Assembly (NCBI RefSeq): GCF_000621205.1
Contig: NZ_KK211229.1
Location: 190,061-254,060 of the forward strand
Length of the DNA: 64,000 nucleotides
Source: Halotalea alkalilenta DSM 17697
Lineage (GTDB): Bacteria; Pseudomonadota; Gammaproteobacteria; Pseudomonadales; Halomonadaceae
Direction: 5' to 3'
The notes beneath the pieces are model-generated. The model saw nothing but the letters and a program-made list of their open reading frames with translations, had not been told where the DNA came from and ran no database searches. The translations under genes and the position numbers were made by a program. Below are positions 8,607-16,690 of the stretch, one piece after another; position 1 is the stretch's first letter, and each line of letters starts with the position of its first letter.

Positions 8607-9146
8607 ATGAATCAACGATGCAAGGCGATGCTCCAGGCAATGACGGTATTCGGTTTGCTTGGCCTGGGTGGCTGTGCGCTGCTCGGCGGTGGTGGCGACG
8701 AGGCGCCGGTTGCGGTCGGTGACGCTCCGCGCCCGGCCTTCGCCGACCCTGAACTGATGGATCAGTCGCGCGGTGCGGGGGCGGGCGACCCGAGCGCCTA
8801 TACGCGTGATGCCGACCAGGTGCTTACCGCCGATGACCAGGGGCGCTGCGAGCCGCTGGTGCTGACCACGGGAGAGCGGCTGTCGCTACTTCTGCCCGGC
8901 AATCCAAGCACCGGCTACCTGTGGCAGCTCGATGATCGCCCCGAAGGGCTGCGCCTGCTCAGCGCACCGCGTGCCGATGAAGCCTCTGACGCCGACGCGG
9001 TCGGCGCGCCGCTGGTCTACGACTGGCGCTTCGAGGCGATGCGGCCCGGCCAGGGCAGCCTGCGGCTGATCTACCATCGTCCCTGGGAGGAGCAGGCCGA
9101 GCCGGCCGGGCTTTTCATCTGCCCGATCGAGATACGCGCCAACTAG
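8607..9146 (+). CDS. Lipoprotein with chagasin-type (I42) protease-inhibitor domain
   Basis: This is a 179-residue predicted lipoprotein. A hydrophobic signal segment ends in the lipobox LGLGGC. After a low-complexity linker, the C-terminal ~90 residues carry chagasin-family hallmarks: the loop GNPSTGYLW (the GNPTTGY-type loop), then a late RPWE motif and a closing PIEI strand. Chagasin-family proteins inhibit papain-like cysteine proteases. A bacterial envelope copy may protect against host or competitor proteases or regulate an own enzyme. The start at 8607 is supported by AAGGG at 8593-8597. The gene is monocistronic. Confidence 0.82.
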   Translation: MNQRCKAMLQAMTVFGLLGLGGCALLGGGGDEAPVAVGDAPRPAFADPELMDQSRGAGAGDPSAYTRDADQVLTADDQGRCEPLVLTTGERLSLLLPGNPSTGYLWQLDDRPEGLRLLSAPRADEASDADAVGAPLVYDWRFEAMRPGQGSLRLIYHRPWEEQAEPAGLFICPIEIRAN

Positions 9147-9291
9147 GGCGCTCCCCCACGCCGGCATGGAGGCTGGCGGCCTGGGTGATTTGCGGTGCGA
9201 TGTCGCAGTCGGCTTGCGCTTGGGCTGGACTCTCCTAGGGTTAGTGGAGCCAGTCAGGCTATCCATTCATCCGCAATAGGGAGATTGCACG

Positions 9292-10143
9292 ATGAGCGAA
9301 CGAACGTTTCAAAGCCAGCCGCAGACCCCGCCGGGCATCGAGTCGGAGATGACTCCGCTGCCGGAGGTGATTCGTGACAGCTACCAGGGCACCGGCAAGC
9401 TTGCCGGCAAGGTCGCGCTGATCACCGGTGGCGACAGCGGTATCGGTCGCGCGGTGGCGGTGCACTTCGCCCGCGAGGGTGCGGCGGTGGCGATCAACTA
9501 TCTATCCGAGACCGAGGACGCCGAGGCCACCCGCGACATGGTCGAGCGTGAGGGTGCCCAGTGCCTGCTGCTGCCAGGCGACGTGCGCGAGCCCTCGTTC
9601 TGCCGCGAGCTGGTCGAGCGCACGGTGAGCGAGTTCGGCGCGCTCAACGTGCTGGTCAACAACGCCGCCGAACAGATGCAGCTCGACGACATTCGCGAGA
9701 TCAGCGACGAGCAGCTGGAGAGCACTTTCCGCACCAATATCTTCAGCCACTTCTACACCATCAAGGCGGCGCTCGATCATCTCGGCGAGGGGGACACGAT
9801 CATCTGCACCTCCTCGATCAACGCGTTCAAGGGCAACCCCGGGCTGATCGACTACTCGGCGACCAAGGGAGCGATCCAGGGGCTGGTGCGTTCGCTCGCC
9901 GAGCCGTTGGCCGAGCAGGGCATCCGGATCAACGCGGTCGCGCCGGGGCCGATCTGGACGCCTCTGATCCCGTCGACGATGGGCGAGGAGAGCGTCACCA
10001 CCTTCGGTGCCCAGACGCCGATGAAGCGCGCCGGCCAGCCTTCGGAGATCGCCCCGGCCTACGTCTACCTCGCCAGCGTCGAGAGCTCGTACATGAGCGG
10101 CCAGACCATCCATCTCAACGGCGGCACCGTGCTCAACTGTTGA
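9292..10143 (+). CDS. SDR oxidoreductase of the YghA/general-stress type
   Basis: This 283-residue SDR has an N-terminal extension of about 40 residues before the cofactor motif, typical of the YghA / GSP39 group. Motifs: TGGDSGIGRAVA (nucleotide binding), NNAAEQ, a catalytic Ser in CTSSINAF, YSATKGAI (Tyr-x-x-x-Lys), and the C-terminal SGQTIHLNGG. GGGAGA-like bases precede the ATG. Family members are NAD(P)-dependent aldehyde/alcohol oxidoreductases often linked to stress. The gene stands alone and is followed by a strong hairpin terminator. Confidence 0.87.
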   Translation: MSERTFQSQPQTPPGIESEMTPLPEVIRDSYQGTGKLAGKVALITGGDSGIGRAVAVHFAREGAAVAINYLSETEDAEATRDMVEREGAQCLLLPGDVREPSFCRELVERTVSEFGALNVLVNNAAEQMQLDDIREISDEQLESTFRTNIFSHFYTIKAALDHLGEGDTIICTSSINAFKGNPGLIDYSATKGAIQGLVRSLAEPLAEQGIRINAVAPGPIWTPLIPSTMGEESVTTFGAQTPMKRAGQPSEIAPAYVYLASVESSYMSGQTIHLNGGTVLNC

Positions 10144-10166
10144 GCGCTCGATTCGATCGGTCTTCT

Positions 10167-10203
10167 CCACGCCCGCGACGTCGTCGCGGGCGTGGTCGTT
10201 TTC
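10167..10203 (+). terminator. Rho-independent terminator after the YghA-like SDR
   Basis: A perfect 13-bp inverted repeat (CCACGCCCGCGAC, three-base loop, GTCGCGGGCGTGG) at 10167-10195 is followed by TCGTTTT. It starts 24 bases after the stop codon. The T-tract is interrupted by a C and a G. It may also serve the convergent 5'-nucleotidase gene. Confidence 0.75.
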
Positions 10204-11809
10204 AAAGCCCAGCGGGCACGAAGTCCGCGGCGCGCAGCGGACTGTGGCGCTCGACGTAGTCGCGTACCACCTGGGCGTCGGTGAAGCCGGTATCGACGTA
10301 GCTGGGATGCTGGCTGAGCATGGGATAGCCGTCGCCGCCCTGCGCGGCGAAGTCGAGCGTCGCCAGCCGATAGCGGCGAGCGCTGTCGAGCGGCTCGCCG
10401 TCTATGGTGAAGCGTCCATCCTCGAGCCGGCCAACGCCGCGCAGCTGGGCGTAGCCGCCGCTGCCGGGCGGGATCGCGCTGACCGTGGCGAGATACTCGG
10501 TGAGCTCGGCACCGTCGAGATCCACGTAGGCCAGCTGATTGGCGAATGGATGGACCCGGAGCAGAGCTTCGTAGCTGATCTCGCCGGCCTCGACCGAGTC
10601 GCGGATACCGCCGCCGTTGAGCACTGCGAGATCGGCATCGGCACGTTCGATGAAAGCGGCGAGAATCAGCTGGGCGAGGTCGGTCTGGCGCGAGCGCACC
10701 TGCGCGCGATTGCCCTCGAGCCTGGCATCGACTTCACCGACCCGGCGCTTGAGCTCGTCGCCCGCTCGCTCCTGGTAAGGGGCCAGCAAGGCGAGCATGT
10801 CGGCCGATTCGGGAATGTGGGGTTCGAACAGCACCCAGTTACCCTCGACCTCATGGCCGAGATTGACCGGAATCAGCCGGTAGCGTTCGAGCTCGAGCGT
10901 GCCGTCGCGGTAGACGAAATCCGCACGGCCGACGTATTTGCCCCATTCATGGGCCTGGACGATCCAGGTGCCATTCTGGCGATCCGGCGCGCAGGGCGTG
11001 CTGGGCAGGTAGTCGGGATCCTTGCGATTCTCCTCCTCCATGCATACCGGGTCCTGCGAGTGGCCGCCGACGATCATCGCTAGCGCCCCCGCGGGCAGCG
11101 AGCGTGCCAGCTCGACATCGCCAGGTGCATTGGCGCCGTGCTCGCCGTTATCGTAATGACCCATGTGGGTCGCGGCGATGATCACATCCGGCTTCGCCTC
11201 GCGCTCGAGCTGCTCGATCATCCGGCGCGCTTCCCGCTTGGGATCGCGGAACTCGAGCCCTGCGGTATTGCTGCCATTGACCAGCCTGGGGGTGTCCTCG
11301 GTGGTCAATCCGATCACTGCCACCTCGATGCCGCCGAGATCGAACAGCGCATAGGGTTGGTAGGCGTGTTGCCCGCTACCGGCTTGGTAGATGTTGGCCG
11401 AGAGCAGCGGAAAGCCAGCCCACTCGGCCTGGCGGGCGAGCACCTCGGGTGGATTGTCGAACTCATGGTTGCCGAGCGCCATGGCGTCGTAGCCGATCAT
11501 CCTCATGCCGCGGAAGTCCGGCTCGGCGTCCTGCAGGTCCGAGGCCGGCACGCCGGTATTGATATCGCCGCCGGAGAGCAGCAACACTCGACCGCCTTGC
11601 GCCTGGACCTCGGCGCGGATCGAATCGACCAGGGTCTTCTGCGCGGAGAGGCCGTACTCCCCGTCGTCATTGCGCCAGAAGCGGCCGTGGTGGTCGTTGG
11701 TGTGCAGCACGGTGAACCGTACCGGCTCGCTCGCGGTCGTCGGGGAATGGGCGCAGGCGGTGAGTGCCCAAAGCGAAACGAGGAGTGCAATGATCCTGTA
11801 CCAGCGCAT
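10202..11809 (-). CDS. Bifunctional metallophosphatase/5'-nucleotidase lipoprotein (UshA-like)
   Basis: This 535-residue envelope protein has a signal sequence and lipobox (LTAC, Cys19). The N-terminal metallophosphoesterase domain shows all expected metal motifs: HTNDHHGRF, SGGDINTG, GNHEFDN, THMGHYD and GGHSQDP. The C-terminal 5'-nucleotidase substrate domain contains NGGGIRDSVEAG. It would hydrolyse extracytoplasmic nucleotides or other phosphate esters for salvage. The length is normal for the family. It lies between a convergent SDR and a divergent HD-domain gene. Confidence 0.9.
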   Translation of the reverse strand: MRWYRIIALLVSLWALTACAHSPTTASEPVRFTVLHTNDHHGRFWRNDDGEYGLSAQKTLVDSIRAEVQAQGGRVLLLSGGDINTGVPASDLQDAEPDFRGMRMIGYDAMALGNHEFDNPPEVLARQAEWAGFPLLSANIYQAGSGQHAYQPYALFDLGGIEVAVIGLTTEDTPRLVNGSNTAGLEFRDPKREARRMIEQLEREAKPDVIIAATHMGHYDNGEHGANAPGDVELARSLPAGALAMIVGGHSQDPVCMEEENRKDPDYLPSTPCAPDRQNGTWIVQAHEWGKYVGRADFVYRDGTLELERYRLIPVNLGHEVEGNWVLFEPHIPESADMLALLAPYQERAGDELKRRVGEVDARLEGNRAQVRSRQTDLAQLILAAFIERADADLAVLNGGGIRDSVEAGEISYEALLRVHPFANQLAYVDLDGAELTEYLATVSAIPPGSGGYAQLRGVGRLEDGRFTIDGEPLDSARRYRLATLDFAAQGGDGYPMLSQHPSYVDTGFTDAQVVRDYVERHSPLRAADFVPAGL

Positions 11810-11920
11810 GTGTGGAGCGTTCCCAGCGTTGATCGTCGTTATCGTTGATAGTGGTCGTCGCTATAGCGCCATCGCGCTACTGGCGCGTTGCCACCCTAGC
11901 ATGTCTTTTCTGGAGCACAG

Positions 11921-12646
11921 ATGACCGATCAGCCCCGAGGAGCAAGTCGCTCGAGCGCAGACTGGCCCACTCGTTTCGAAGCCCTGCTGGGCGAGGTTCC
12001 CACCCTCGATGGTGCCCATGATCTCGGTCATTTCCGACGAGTGTGGCGCACCGCCCAGCGGCTGATGGAGGAGGAGCCCGGTGCCGACGCAAGAGTGGTG
12101 GCGGCAGCTTGCTACTTCCACGACCTGGTCAGCCTGCCGAAGGATCATCCCCAGCGGCATCGTTCATCGCGCCTCGCCGCCCGCGAGGCGATAGGGCTGC
12201 TCACCCGTCGCTGCGCCGATTTCCCCTTTGAGCTCCATCCTGCGGTGGCGCACGCGATCGAGGCGCACAGCTTCAGCGCCGGGATCGAGCCGCGTACCTT
12301 GGAAGCGCGTATCGTCCAGGACGCCGACCGCCTCGAAGCGCTCGGCGCGATCGGCATCGCCCGGGTGTTCCACGTCAGTGGCCAGCTCGACCGTGCACTG
12401 TTCGACCCCGCCGACCCGCTGGCCCGAAACAGGGCGCTCGACGATACGCGTTACGCGGTCGACCATTTCCAGGCCAAGCTGCTGCGCCTGCCCGACACCA
12501 TGCGCACCGGCGCCGGACGGCGGCTGGCGCGGCACAATGCCGAGTTCATGCTCGACTACCTTGCCAAGCTATGCGCCGAGCTCTCGGGTGATCCGCTGGG
12601 TGTCGACTCGGAAGGCCGCGAATGGCTGCGCGGGCGATTTCCATGA
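11921..12646 (+). CDS. HD-domain phosphohydrolase (YedJ-like)
   Basis: This 241-residue protein has the HD superfamily metal-binding pattern: a first His in DGAHDLGHFRRV, the His-Asp pair in CYFHDLV, a late His near HAIEAHSF, and Asp in VQDADRLEALGAIGIARVF. This order matches the YedJ group of single-domain HD hydrolases, whose substrates are poorly known (probably nucleotides or phosphate esters). Shine-Dalgarno-like GGAG precedes the ATG at 11921. It is divergent from the 5'-nucleotidase, and the 3' end faces the sugar dehydrogenase operon. Confidence 0.85.
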   Translation: MTDQPRGASRSSADWPTRFEALLGEVPTLDGAHDLGHFRRVWRTAQRLMEEEPGADARVVAAACYFHDLVSLPKDHPQRHRSSRLAAREAIGLLTRRCADFPFELHPAVAHAIEAHSFSAGIEPRTLEARIVQDADRLEALGAIGIARVFHVSGQLDRALFDPADPLARNRALDDTRYAVDHFQAKLLRLPDTMRTGAGRRLARHNAEFMLDYLAKLCAELSGDPLGVDSEGREWLRGRFP

Positions 12647-12681
12647 ACCCGGTGCCTGGTTCGTCCCTCGTTCGCTCGCTT

Positions 12682-13638
12682 TCACCACTCGAATGCGTCG
12701 ACCTCGCGGCGCTCGCCGAGCAGGAAGGCGTCGGCGGTAAGTGCGAGCGGGGTGAGGTCGACGTCGCTCTTGCGCCGCTCGACCAGCTCACTGAAGCGGG
12801 CGTAGAGGCCGGGATACTCCTGCTCTCCAGCCACGGCGATCTGCTCGCCGTCGATCAGCATCCTGCCGCCGCCGTGGGTCAGTTCGATGCGGCCTTGGTC
12901 GGTGCCGATCTCGATGTTCCAGCTCTGTTCGCCGGTCTTGAGCCAGTCGAGTTCGATCTCGACCGGGCCGCTGGCGCGGCCGGCCAGCGCTCCTTCGAGC
13001 CGGGCGGCGATCGGGGTCTGGCGGTTGCTGGGAAAGTCTAGCCGGGCCTTGGTCAGGTAGAGGCCGTCGGGGAGCAGCCGGGTGACGATCGAGAGCGCGT
13101 TGATGCCGGGGTCGAAGACACCGAGCCCGCCGGGCTGCCAGATCCACTCCTGGTTGAAGTGCCAGTGGCGTACGTCTTCGCGCCAGCTGACCTTGAGCGC
13201 GGTGACGCGCTTGCTCTCGAGCCAGGCGCGCGCGGGTTCGACCTGGGGGGCGTAGCGTGAGTGCCAGGTGGCGAACAGCACGTGGCCATGGCGCTCGGCC
13301 TGGTGGATCAGCGCCTGGACGTCGTTGATCCCACTGCCCGGCGGTTTTTCGAGCATCACATCACAGCCGGCGGCGAGCGCTCGGGCGGCCTGGGCGTGGC
13401 GCACCTGGGGCGGGGCGCAGAGCGATACCGCGTCGATCTCGAGTCCGCTTGAGAGCAGCTGGTCGAGATCGGTGAAGAGCTTGGCCTCGGGGAATGCCGC
13501 GGTCAGCGCCTGCTGCTCGTGGATGCTGCGGCTGACCAGCGCGATGAGCTGATAGTCGGGATTGGTTGCCAGCGCTGGCAGGTGCTGGTCGCGGGCGATC
13601 TTGCCAAGGCCGACGAGGGCGAGCTTGATCGGGGGCAT
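12682..13638 (-). CDS. L-arabinose/D-galactose 1-dehydrogenase (Gfo/Idh/MocA family)
   Basis: This 318-residue oxidoreductase has the N-terminal NAD(P) motif LVGLGKIARDQHLPA, then AVSLCAPPQVRHAQA and MLEKPPG with the conserved Lys of the EKP motif, FATWHSRYA, and GGLGVFDPGINALSIVTR. These blocks match the dehydrogenases that oxidise L-arabinose or D-galactose at C1 to the lactone. It is the last gene of an operon with dgoK, dgoD and dgoA, which argues for D-galactose. The Weimberg-type genes at 26-29 kb would also serve the arabinose product. No lactonase gene is visible in the operon. Confidence 0.85.
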   Translation of the reverse strand: MPPIKLALVGLGKIARDQHLPALATNPDYQLIALVSRSIHEQQALTAAFPEAKLFTDLDQLLSSGLEIDAVSLCAPPQVRHAQAARALAAGCDVMLEKPPGSGINDVQALIHQAERHGHVLFATWHSRYAPQVEPARAWLESKRVTALKVSWREDVRHWHFNQEWIWQPGGLGVFDPGINALSIVTRLLPDGLYLTKARLDFPSNRQTPIAARLEGALAGRASGPVEIELDWLKTGEQSWNIEIGTDQGRIELTHGGGRMLIDGEQIAVAGEQEYPGLYARFSELVERRKSDVDLTPLALTADAFLLGERREVDAFEW

Positions 13639-13649
13639 GCGCAGGGCTC

Positions 13650-14573
13650 CTAGGAAATGCGTTGGTGGCGCGCCGCGAGTGCGTGCACGCCGGCCAGCGT
13701 CGCGTCACGGGCGCTCCAGCTCGCTGCCTGGATGCCGTGGTGTTCGAGCGCGATGGCGTAGGGGGCGAGCAGCGCTGGAGCGCCGATCAGGTTGAGTCTT
13801 TCGACCTCGGGGAGCGCGGCGTGCATCGCTCGCACCTCCTCGCCGATCAGCGCACCGGAGATGAAGCTCGCGACCTGCTCGGCGCCGAGGCCCGCGTAGA
13901 GATGGCGCGAGCGTGCCTCGAACAGCGCATGCAGCACGCCGCCATCGCCCCCGGCGCGCTCGAGCCCGAGCCGGAACGCCGGCTCATCGAATTCGCTCTC
14001 CTCGCGGGCGGGCTCGCCAGGCAGGGTGTGGAAGCGCACCGCGTGGTAGAGCTCGCCGGTCATCGCGGTGAGAAAGCGCGTCAGCTTGCCGTCCTCGACC
14101 CTCGCCCACTTGCTGTGGCTGCCCGGCGCGCAGCAGTCGCCGCCGTCCGGGGTGGCGGCCAGCGCCAGCGCGCCGAAGATTTGGATCTCCTCGCCACGCA
14201 TCACGTCGACCAGGCCGCTTCCGTCTGGATCGACGATCTTCACCCCGGGAAGCAGCCAGCCGTCGTCGAGGCCCGGTGCGGGGATCACTTGGCTTGCCAG
14301 CGCGGCGAGATCGAGCGGCAGGCTCGGCTGCGGGCTCTCGGCCCAGCCGCGTTTGGAGCCGACCATGCCGGCGAGATACACCGGCGTCCGCCCCTGGCCT
14401 TCGCGCCAGCCTTGCAGCGCACGCGCGCAGTAGTGCGGGAACTCCTCGGTGGAGAGCGCACGGATGCCGGCCGCGGCGGTGCGCTCATCGAGCAGCGCGC
14501 CGGTTTCAGCGTCGACCAGGAAGGCGCGGAAGTTGCTCGTGCCCCAGTCCACTACGATCAGCTGATTGCTCAT
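13650..14573 (-). CDS. dgoK: 2-dehydro-3-deoxygalactonokinase
   Basis: This 307-residue kinase has the family N terminus IVVDWGTSNFRAFLVD (phosphate-binding segment of the actin-like fold), AGMVGSKRGW, CAPGSHSKWARVEDG and SFISGALIGEEV. It phosphorylates 2-keto-3-deoxy-D-galactonate at C6 with ATP. The ATG at 14573 lies 10 bases after the dgoD stop, so the genes are coupled. An upstream in-frame start within dgoD is less likely because the kinase motif begins right after 14573. Confidence 0.93.
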   Translation of the reverse strand: MSNQLIVVDWGTSNFRAFLVDAETGALLDERTAAAGIRALSTEEFPHYCARALQGWREGQGRTPVYLAGMVGSKRGWAESPQPSLPLDLAALASQVIPAPGLDDGWLLPGVKIVDPDGSGLVDVMRGEEIQIFGALALAATPDGGDCCAPGSHSKWARVEDGKLTRFLTAMTGELYHAVRFHTLPGEPAREESEFDEPAFRLGLERAGGDGGVLHALFEARSRHLYAGLGAEQVASFISGALIGEEVRAMHAALPEVERLNLIGAPALLAPYAIALEHHGIQAASWSARDATLAGVHALAARHQRIS

Positions 14574-14583
14574 CGGCTGCTCC

Positions 14584-15732
14584 TCACCATTCGGCGATGC
14601 TGCCGTCTTCATGGGTCCACACCGGGTTGCGCCAGCGATGGCCGACCTTGGCGCGCTCCTCGACGAAGGCTTCGTCGATCTCGACCCCGAGCCCCGGACC
14701 AGTGGGGATCTTGCAGAAGCCGTCTTCGATCGCCAGCGCCGATTTGTCGACCAGATAGTCGAGCACGTCGTTGCCCTGATTGTAGTGGATACCCATGCTC
14801 TGCTCCTGGATGAAGGCGTTGTGCGCCACCGCGTCCAGGTGCAATGAGGCGGCCAGCGTCAGCGGGCCGAGCGGGCAGTGGGGCGCGAGCGCCACATCGT
14901 AGCAGGAGGCGAGGGTCGCGATCTTCAGCCCCTCGGAGATCCCTCCGCAGTGGGAGAGGTCGGGCTGGACGATGTCGACCATGCCGTCGGCCAGCAGGTC
15001 GCGGAACTGATAGCGCGTATGCAGCCGCTCGCCGGTGGCGATCGGGTAGCCGAGGCCGGTGGCGATCTGCTTCAGGCACGGCAGGTGCTCGGGCAGCACG
15101 GGCTCCTCGACGAACATCGGATGGAACGGCTCGAGCTCGCGCAGCAGCGCCTTGGCCATCGGCCGGTGCACCCGGCCGTGGAAGTCGATGCCGATGCCGA
15201 CGTCGGGGCCGACCGCCTCCCGGGCTTCGGCGACCCGCGCTATTGTCAGGTCGATCTTGGCGTGGCTGTCGACGATCTGCATCTCCGGGGTGCCGTTCAT
15301 CTTGAATGCCGTGAACCCTGCCTCGACCAGCTTGGCTGCGCCGCGCCCTACGTCCTCGGGACGGTCGCCGCCGGTCCAGGCGTACATCCGCATCTTGTCG
15401 CGCACCGCGCCGCCGAGCAGCTGGTACACCGGCACGCCGAGCGCGCGGCCCTTGATGTCCCACAGCGCCTGGTCGATCCCGGCGATCGCGCTCATCAGTA
15501 TCGGTCCGCCTCGATAGAAGCCGGCGCGGTACATGGTGTTCCACAGGTGCTCGATGCGGCTCGGGTCCTGACCGACGAGATAGTCGGCGAGCTCGTGGAC
15601 GGCGGCCTCGACGGTCGCCGCGCGGCCCTCGACCACCGGCTCGCCCCAGCCGTAGACACCTTCATCGGTTTCGATCTTGAGAAACAGCCAGCGCGGCGGT
15701 ACCTGCCAGGTCTTGAGCTTGGTTATCTTCAC
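14584..15732 (-). CDS. dgoD: D-galactonate dehydratase
   Basis: This is a 382-residue enolase-superfamily enzyme that dehydrates D-galactonate to 2-keto-3-deoxy-D-galactonate. Visible landmarks are the capping domain start [20 protein letters not shown], the barrel segment [20 protein letters not shown], metal-binding acids in [13 protein letters not shown] and [11 protein letters not shown], the C-terminal HCPLGPL, and [10 protein letters not shown]. The length equals that of the E. coli DgoD family. It sits second in the order dgoA-dgoD-dgoK-dehydrogenase. Confidence 0.95.
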   Translation of the reverse strand: MKITKLKTWQVPPRWLFLKIETDEGVYGWGEPVVEGRAATVEAAVHELADYLVGQDPSRIEHLWNTMYRAGFYRGGPILMSAIAGIDQALWDIKGRALGVPVYQLLGGAVRDKMRMYAWTGGDRPEDVGRGAAKLVEAGFTAFKMNGTPEMQIVDSHAKIDLTIARVAEAREAVGPDVGIGIDFHGRVHRPMAKALLRELEPFHPMFVEEPVLPEHLPCLKQIATGLGYPIATGERLHTRYQFRDLLADGMVDIVQPDLSHCGGISEGLKIATLASCYDVALAPHCPLGPLTLAASLHLDAVAHNAFIQEQSMGIHYNQGNDVLDYLVDKSALAIEDGFCKIPTGPGLGVEIDEAFVEERAKVGHRWRNPVWTHEDGSIAEW

Positions 15733-15801
15733 GAATGCGGCTCCAAACTAACGGCGCTCGGCGCCGGTCGAATTGATCATAGTGAGGCGGACGATGAATG
15801 C

Positions 15802-16440
15802 TCAGGCGCGCTCGAGCCGCTGCCACTGCGCGACCAGCGCGCGCGCGCGCTGGCCCAGGGTCACGGCATCGGTGCCCGGGGTGTAGAGGTTGCTGCCGAA
15901 GCCGAAGCCTTGGATGCCGGCCGCATGCCACTCGGCCATGTTGTCGAGCGTGACCCCGCCCACCGCCATCACCCTTGCCTGCTTGGGCAGCACCGATTTG
16001 ATGTCCTTGAGGTAGCCGGTGCCGAAGCGTGCGGCGGGAAACAGCTTCACCGCGCGCGCGCCGGCCTTGAGCGCGGTGAATGCCTCGCTCGGGGTGAGGC
16101 AGCCGATCAGCGAGCCAAGGCCACGTTCGCGCGAGGCCTCAAGCACCTCGAGATCGACGTTGGGGGTGACCAGCAGCGGTGCGCCGATGTCCGCCAGGCG
16201 GTGGACGGAGGCTGCGTCGAGCACGGTACCGGCGCCGACGGCGACGTCGGCCGGGGCCCGCGCGGCCAAGCGCTCGATCGAGGTGAATGGATCGGGAGAA
16301 TTGAGCGGTACTTCGATCAGCTTGAAGCCCGCCTCGACCAGTGCATCGAGGGCCGGGTCGATCTCGGCCGGGGTGATACCGCGCAGGATCGCGACCAGCG
16401 GGCACTGGGCGAGGGCGGTGTCGAAGGCGCTTAGGTCCAT
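15802..16440 (-). CDS. dgoA: 2-dehydro-3-deoxy-6-phosphogalactonate aldolase
   Basis: This 212-residue class I KDPG/KDPGal aldolase cleaves 2-keto-3-deoxy-6-phosphogalactonate to pyruvate and glyceraldehyde-3-phosphate. The Schiff-base Lys lies in ARAVKLFPAARFG. AILRGITPAE, EVPLNSPDPF, GAGTVLD and LVTPNVD are the usual blocks. It is the first gene of the operon and is divergent from nrdJ across a 250-base regulatory region. In E. coli DgoA and DgoD are also encoded by neighbouring genes. Confidence 0.94.
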   Translation of the reverse strand: MDLSAFDTALAQCPLVAILRGITPAEIDPALDALVEAGFKLIEVPLNSPDPFTSIERLAARAPADVAVGAGTVLDAASVHRLADIGAPLLVTPNVDLEVLEASRERGLGSLIGCLTPSEAFTALKAGARAVKLFPAARFGTGYLKDIKSVLPKQARVMAVGGVTLDNMAEWHAAGIQGFGFGSNLYTPGTDAVTLGQRARALVAQWQRLERA

Positions 16441-16568
16441 GACGAATCTCGCGACGATGGGAGAGATTAAAAAGTCATACTAATTTAACACGGCGATATT
16501 CCGTAGGCCCCGGGATTCCACCAAGGTCTAACGTGCAGAAATCGATGAAAGCACATTATGGACACTTG

Positions 16569-16582
16569 TTAACCTAGGTTAA
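16569..16582. promoter_or_regulatory. Perfect 14-base palindrome between dgoA and nrdJa
   Basis: TTAACCTAGGTTAA is a perfect palindrome in the divergent intergenic region, 128 bases upstream of dgoA and 3 bases before the first NrdR-like box. It could be the operator of an unlinked dgo regulator or belong to the nrdJ promoter. No regulator gene lies in this operon. Confidence 0.4.
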
Positions 16583-16585
16583 ATT

Positions 16586-16629
16586 ACAATATATTGTGCC
16601 CGCGATGGCACATTGATCCAATATGATGT
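16586..16629 (+). promoter_or_regulatory. Pair of NrdR-like boxes upstream of nrdJa
   Basis: ACAATATATTGT (16586-16597) is a perfect 12-base palindrome matching the NrdR box. A second copy at 16618-16629, CCAATATGATGT, matches it at 9 of 12 positions. The two begin 32 bases apart, about three helical turns, as is usual for the tandem boxes bound by the ribonucleotide-reductase repressor NrdR. They lie 62-105 bases before the nrdJa start. Confidence 0.75.
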
Positions 16630-16690
16630 GTATGTCCTCGGATCCTGTCATCGCGACTACAGTGAAGATCATCCTCCCCGGGAGAGAAAG

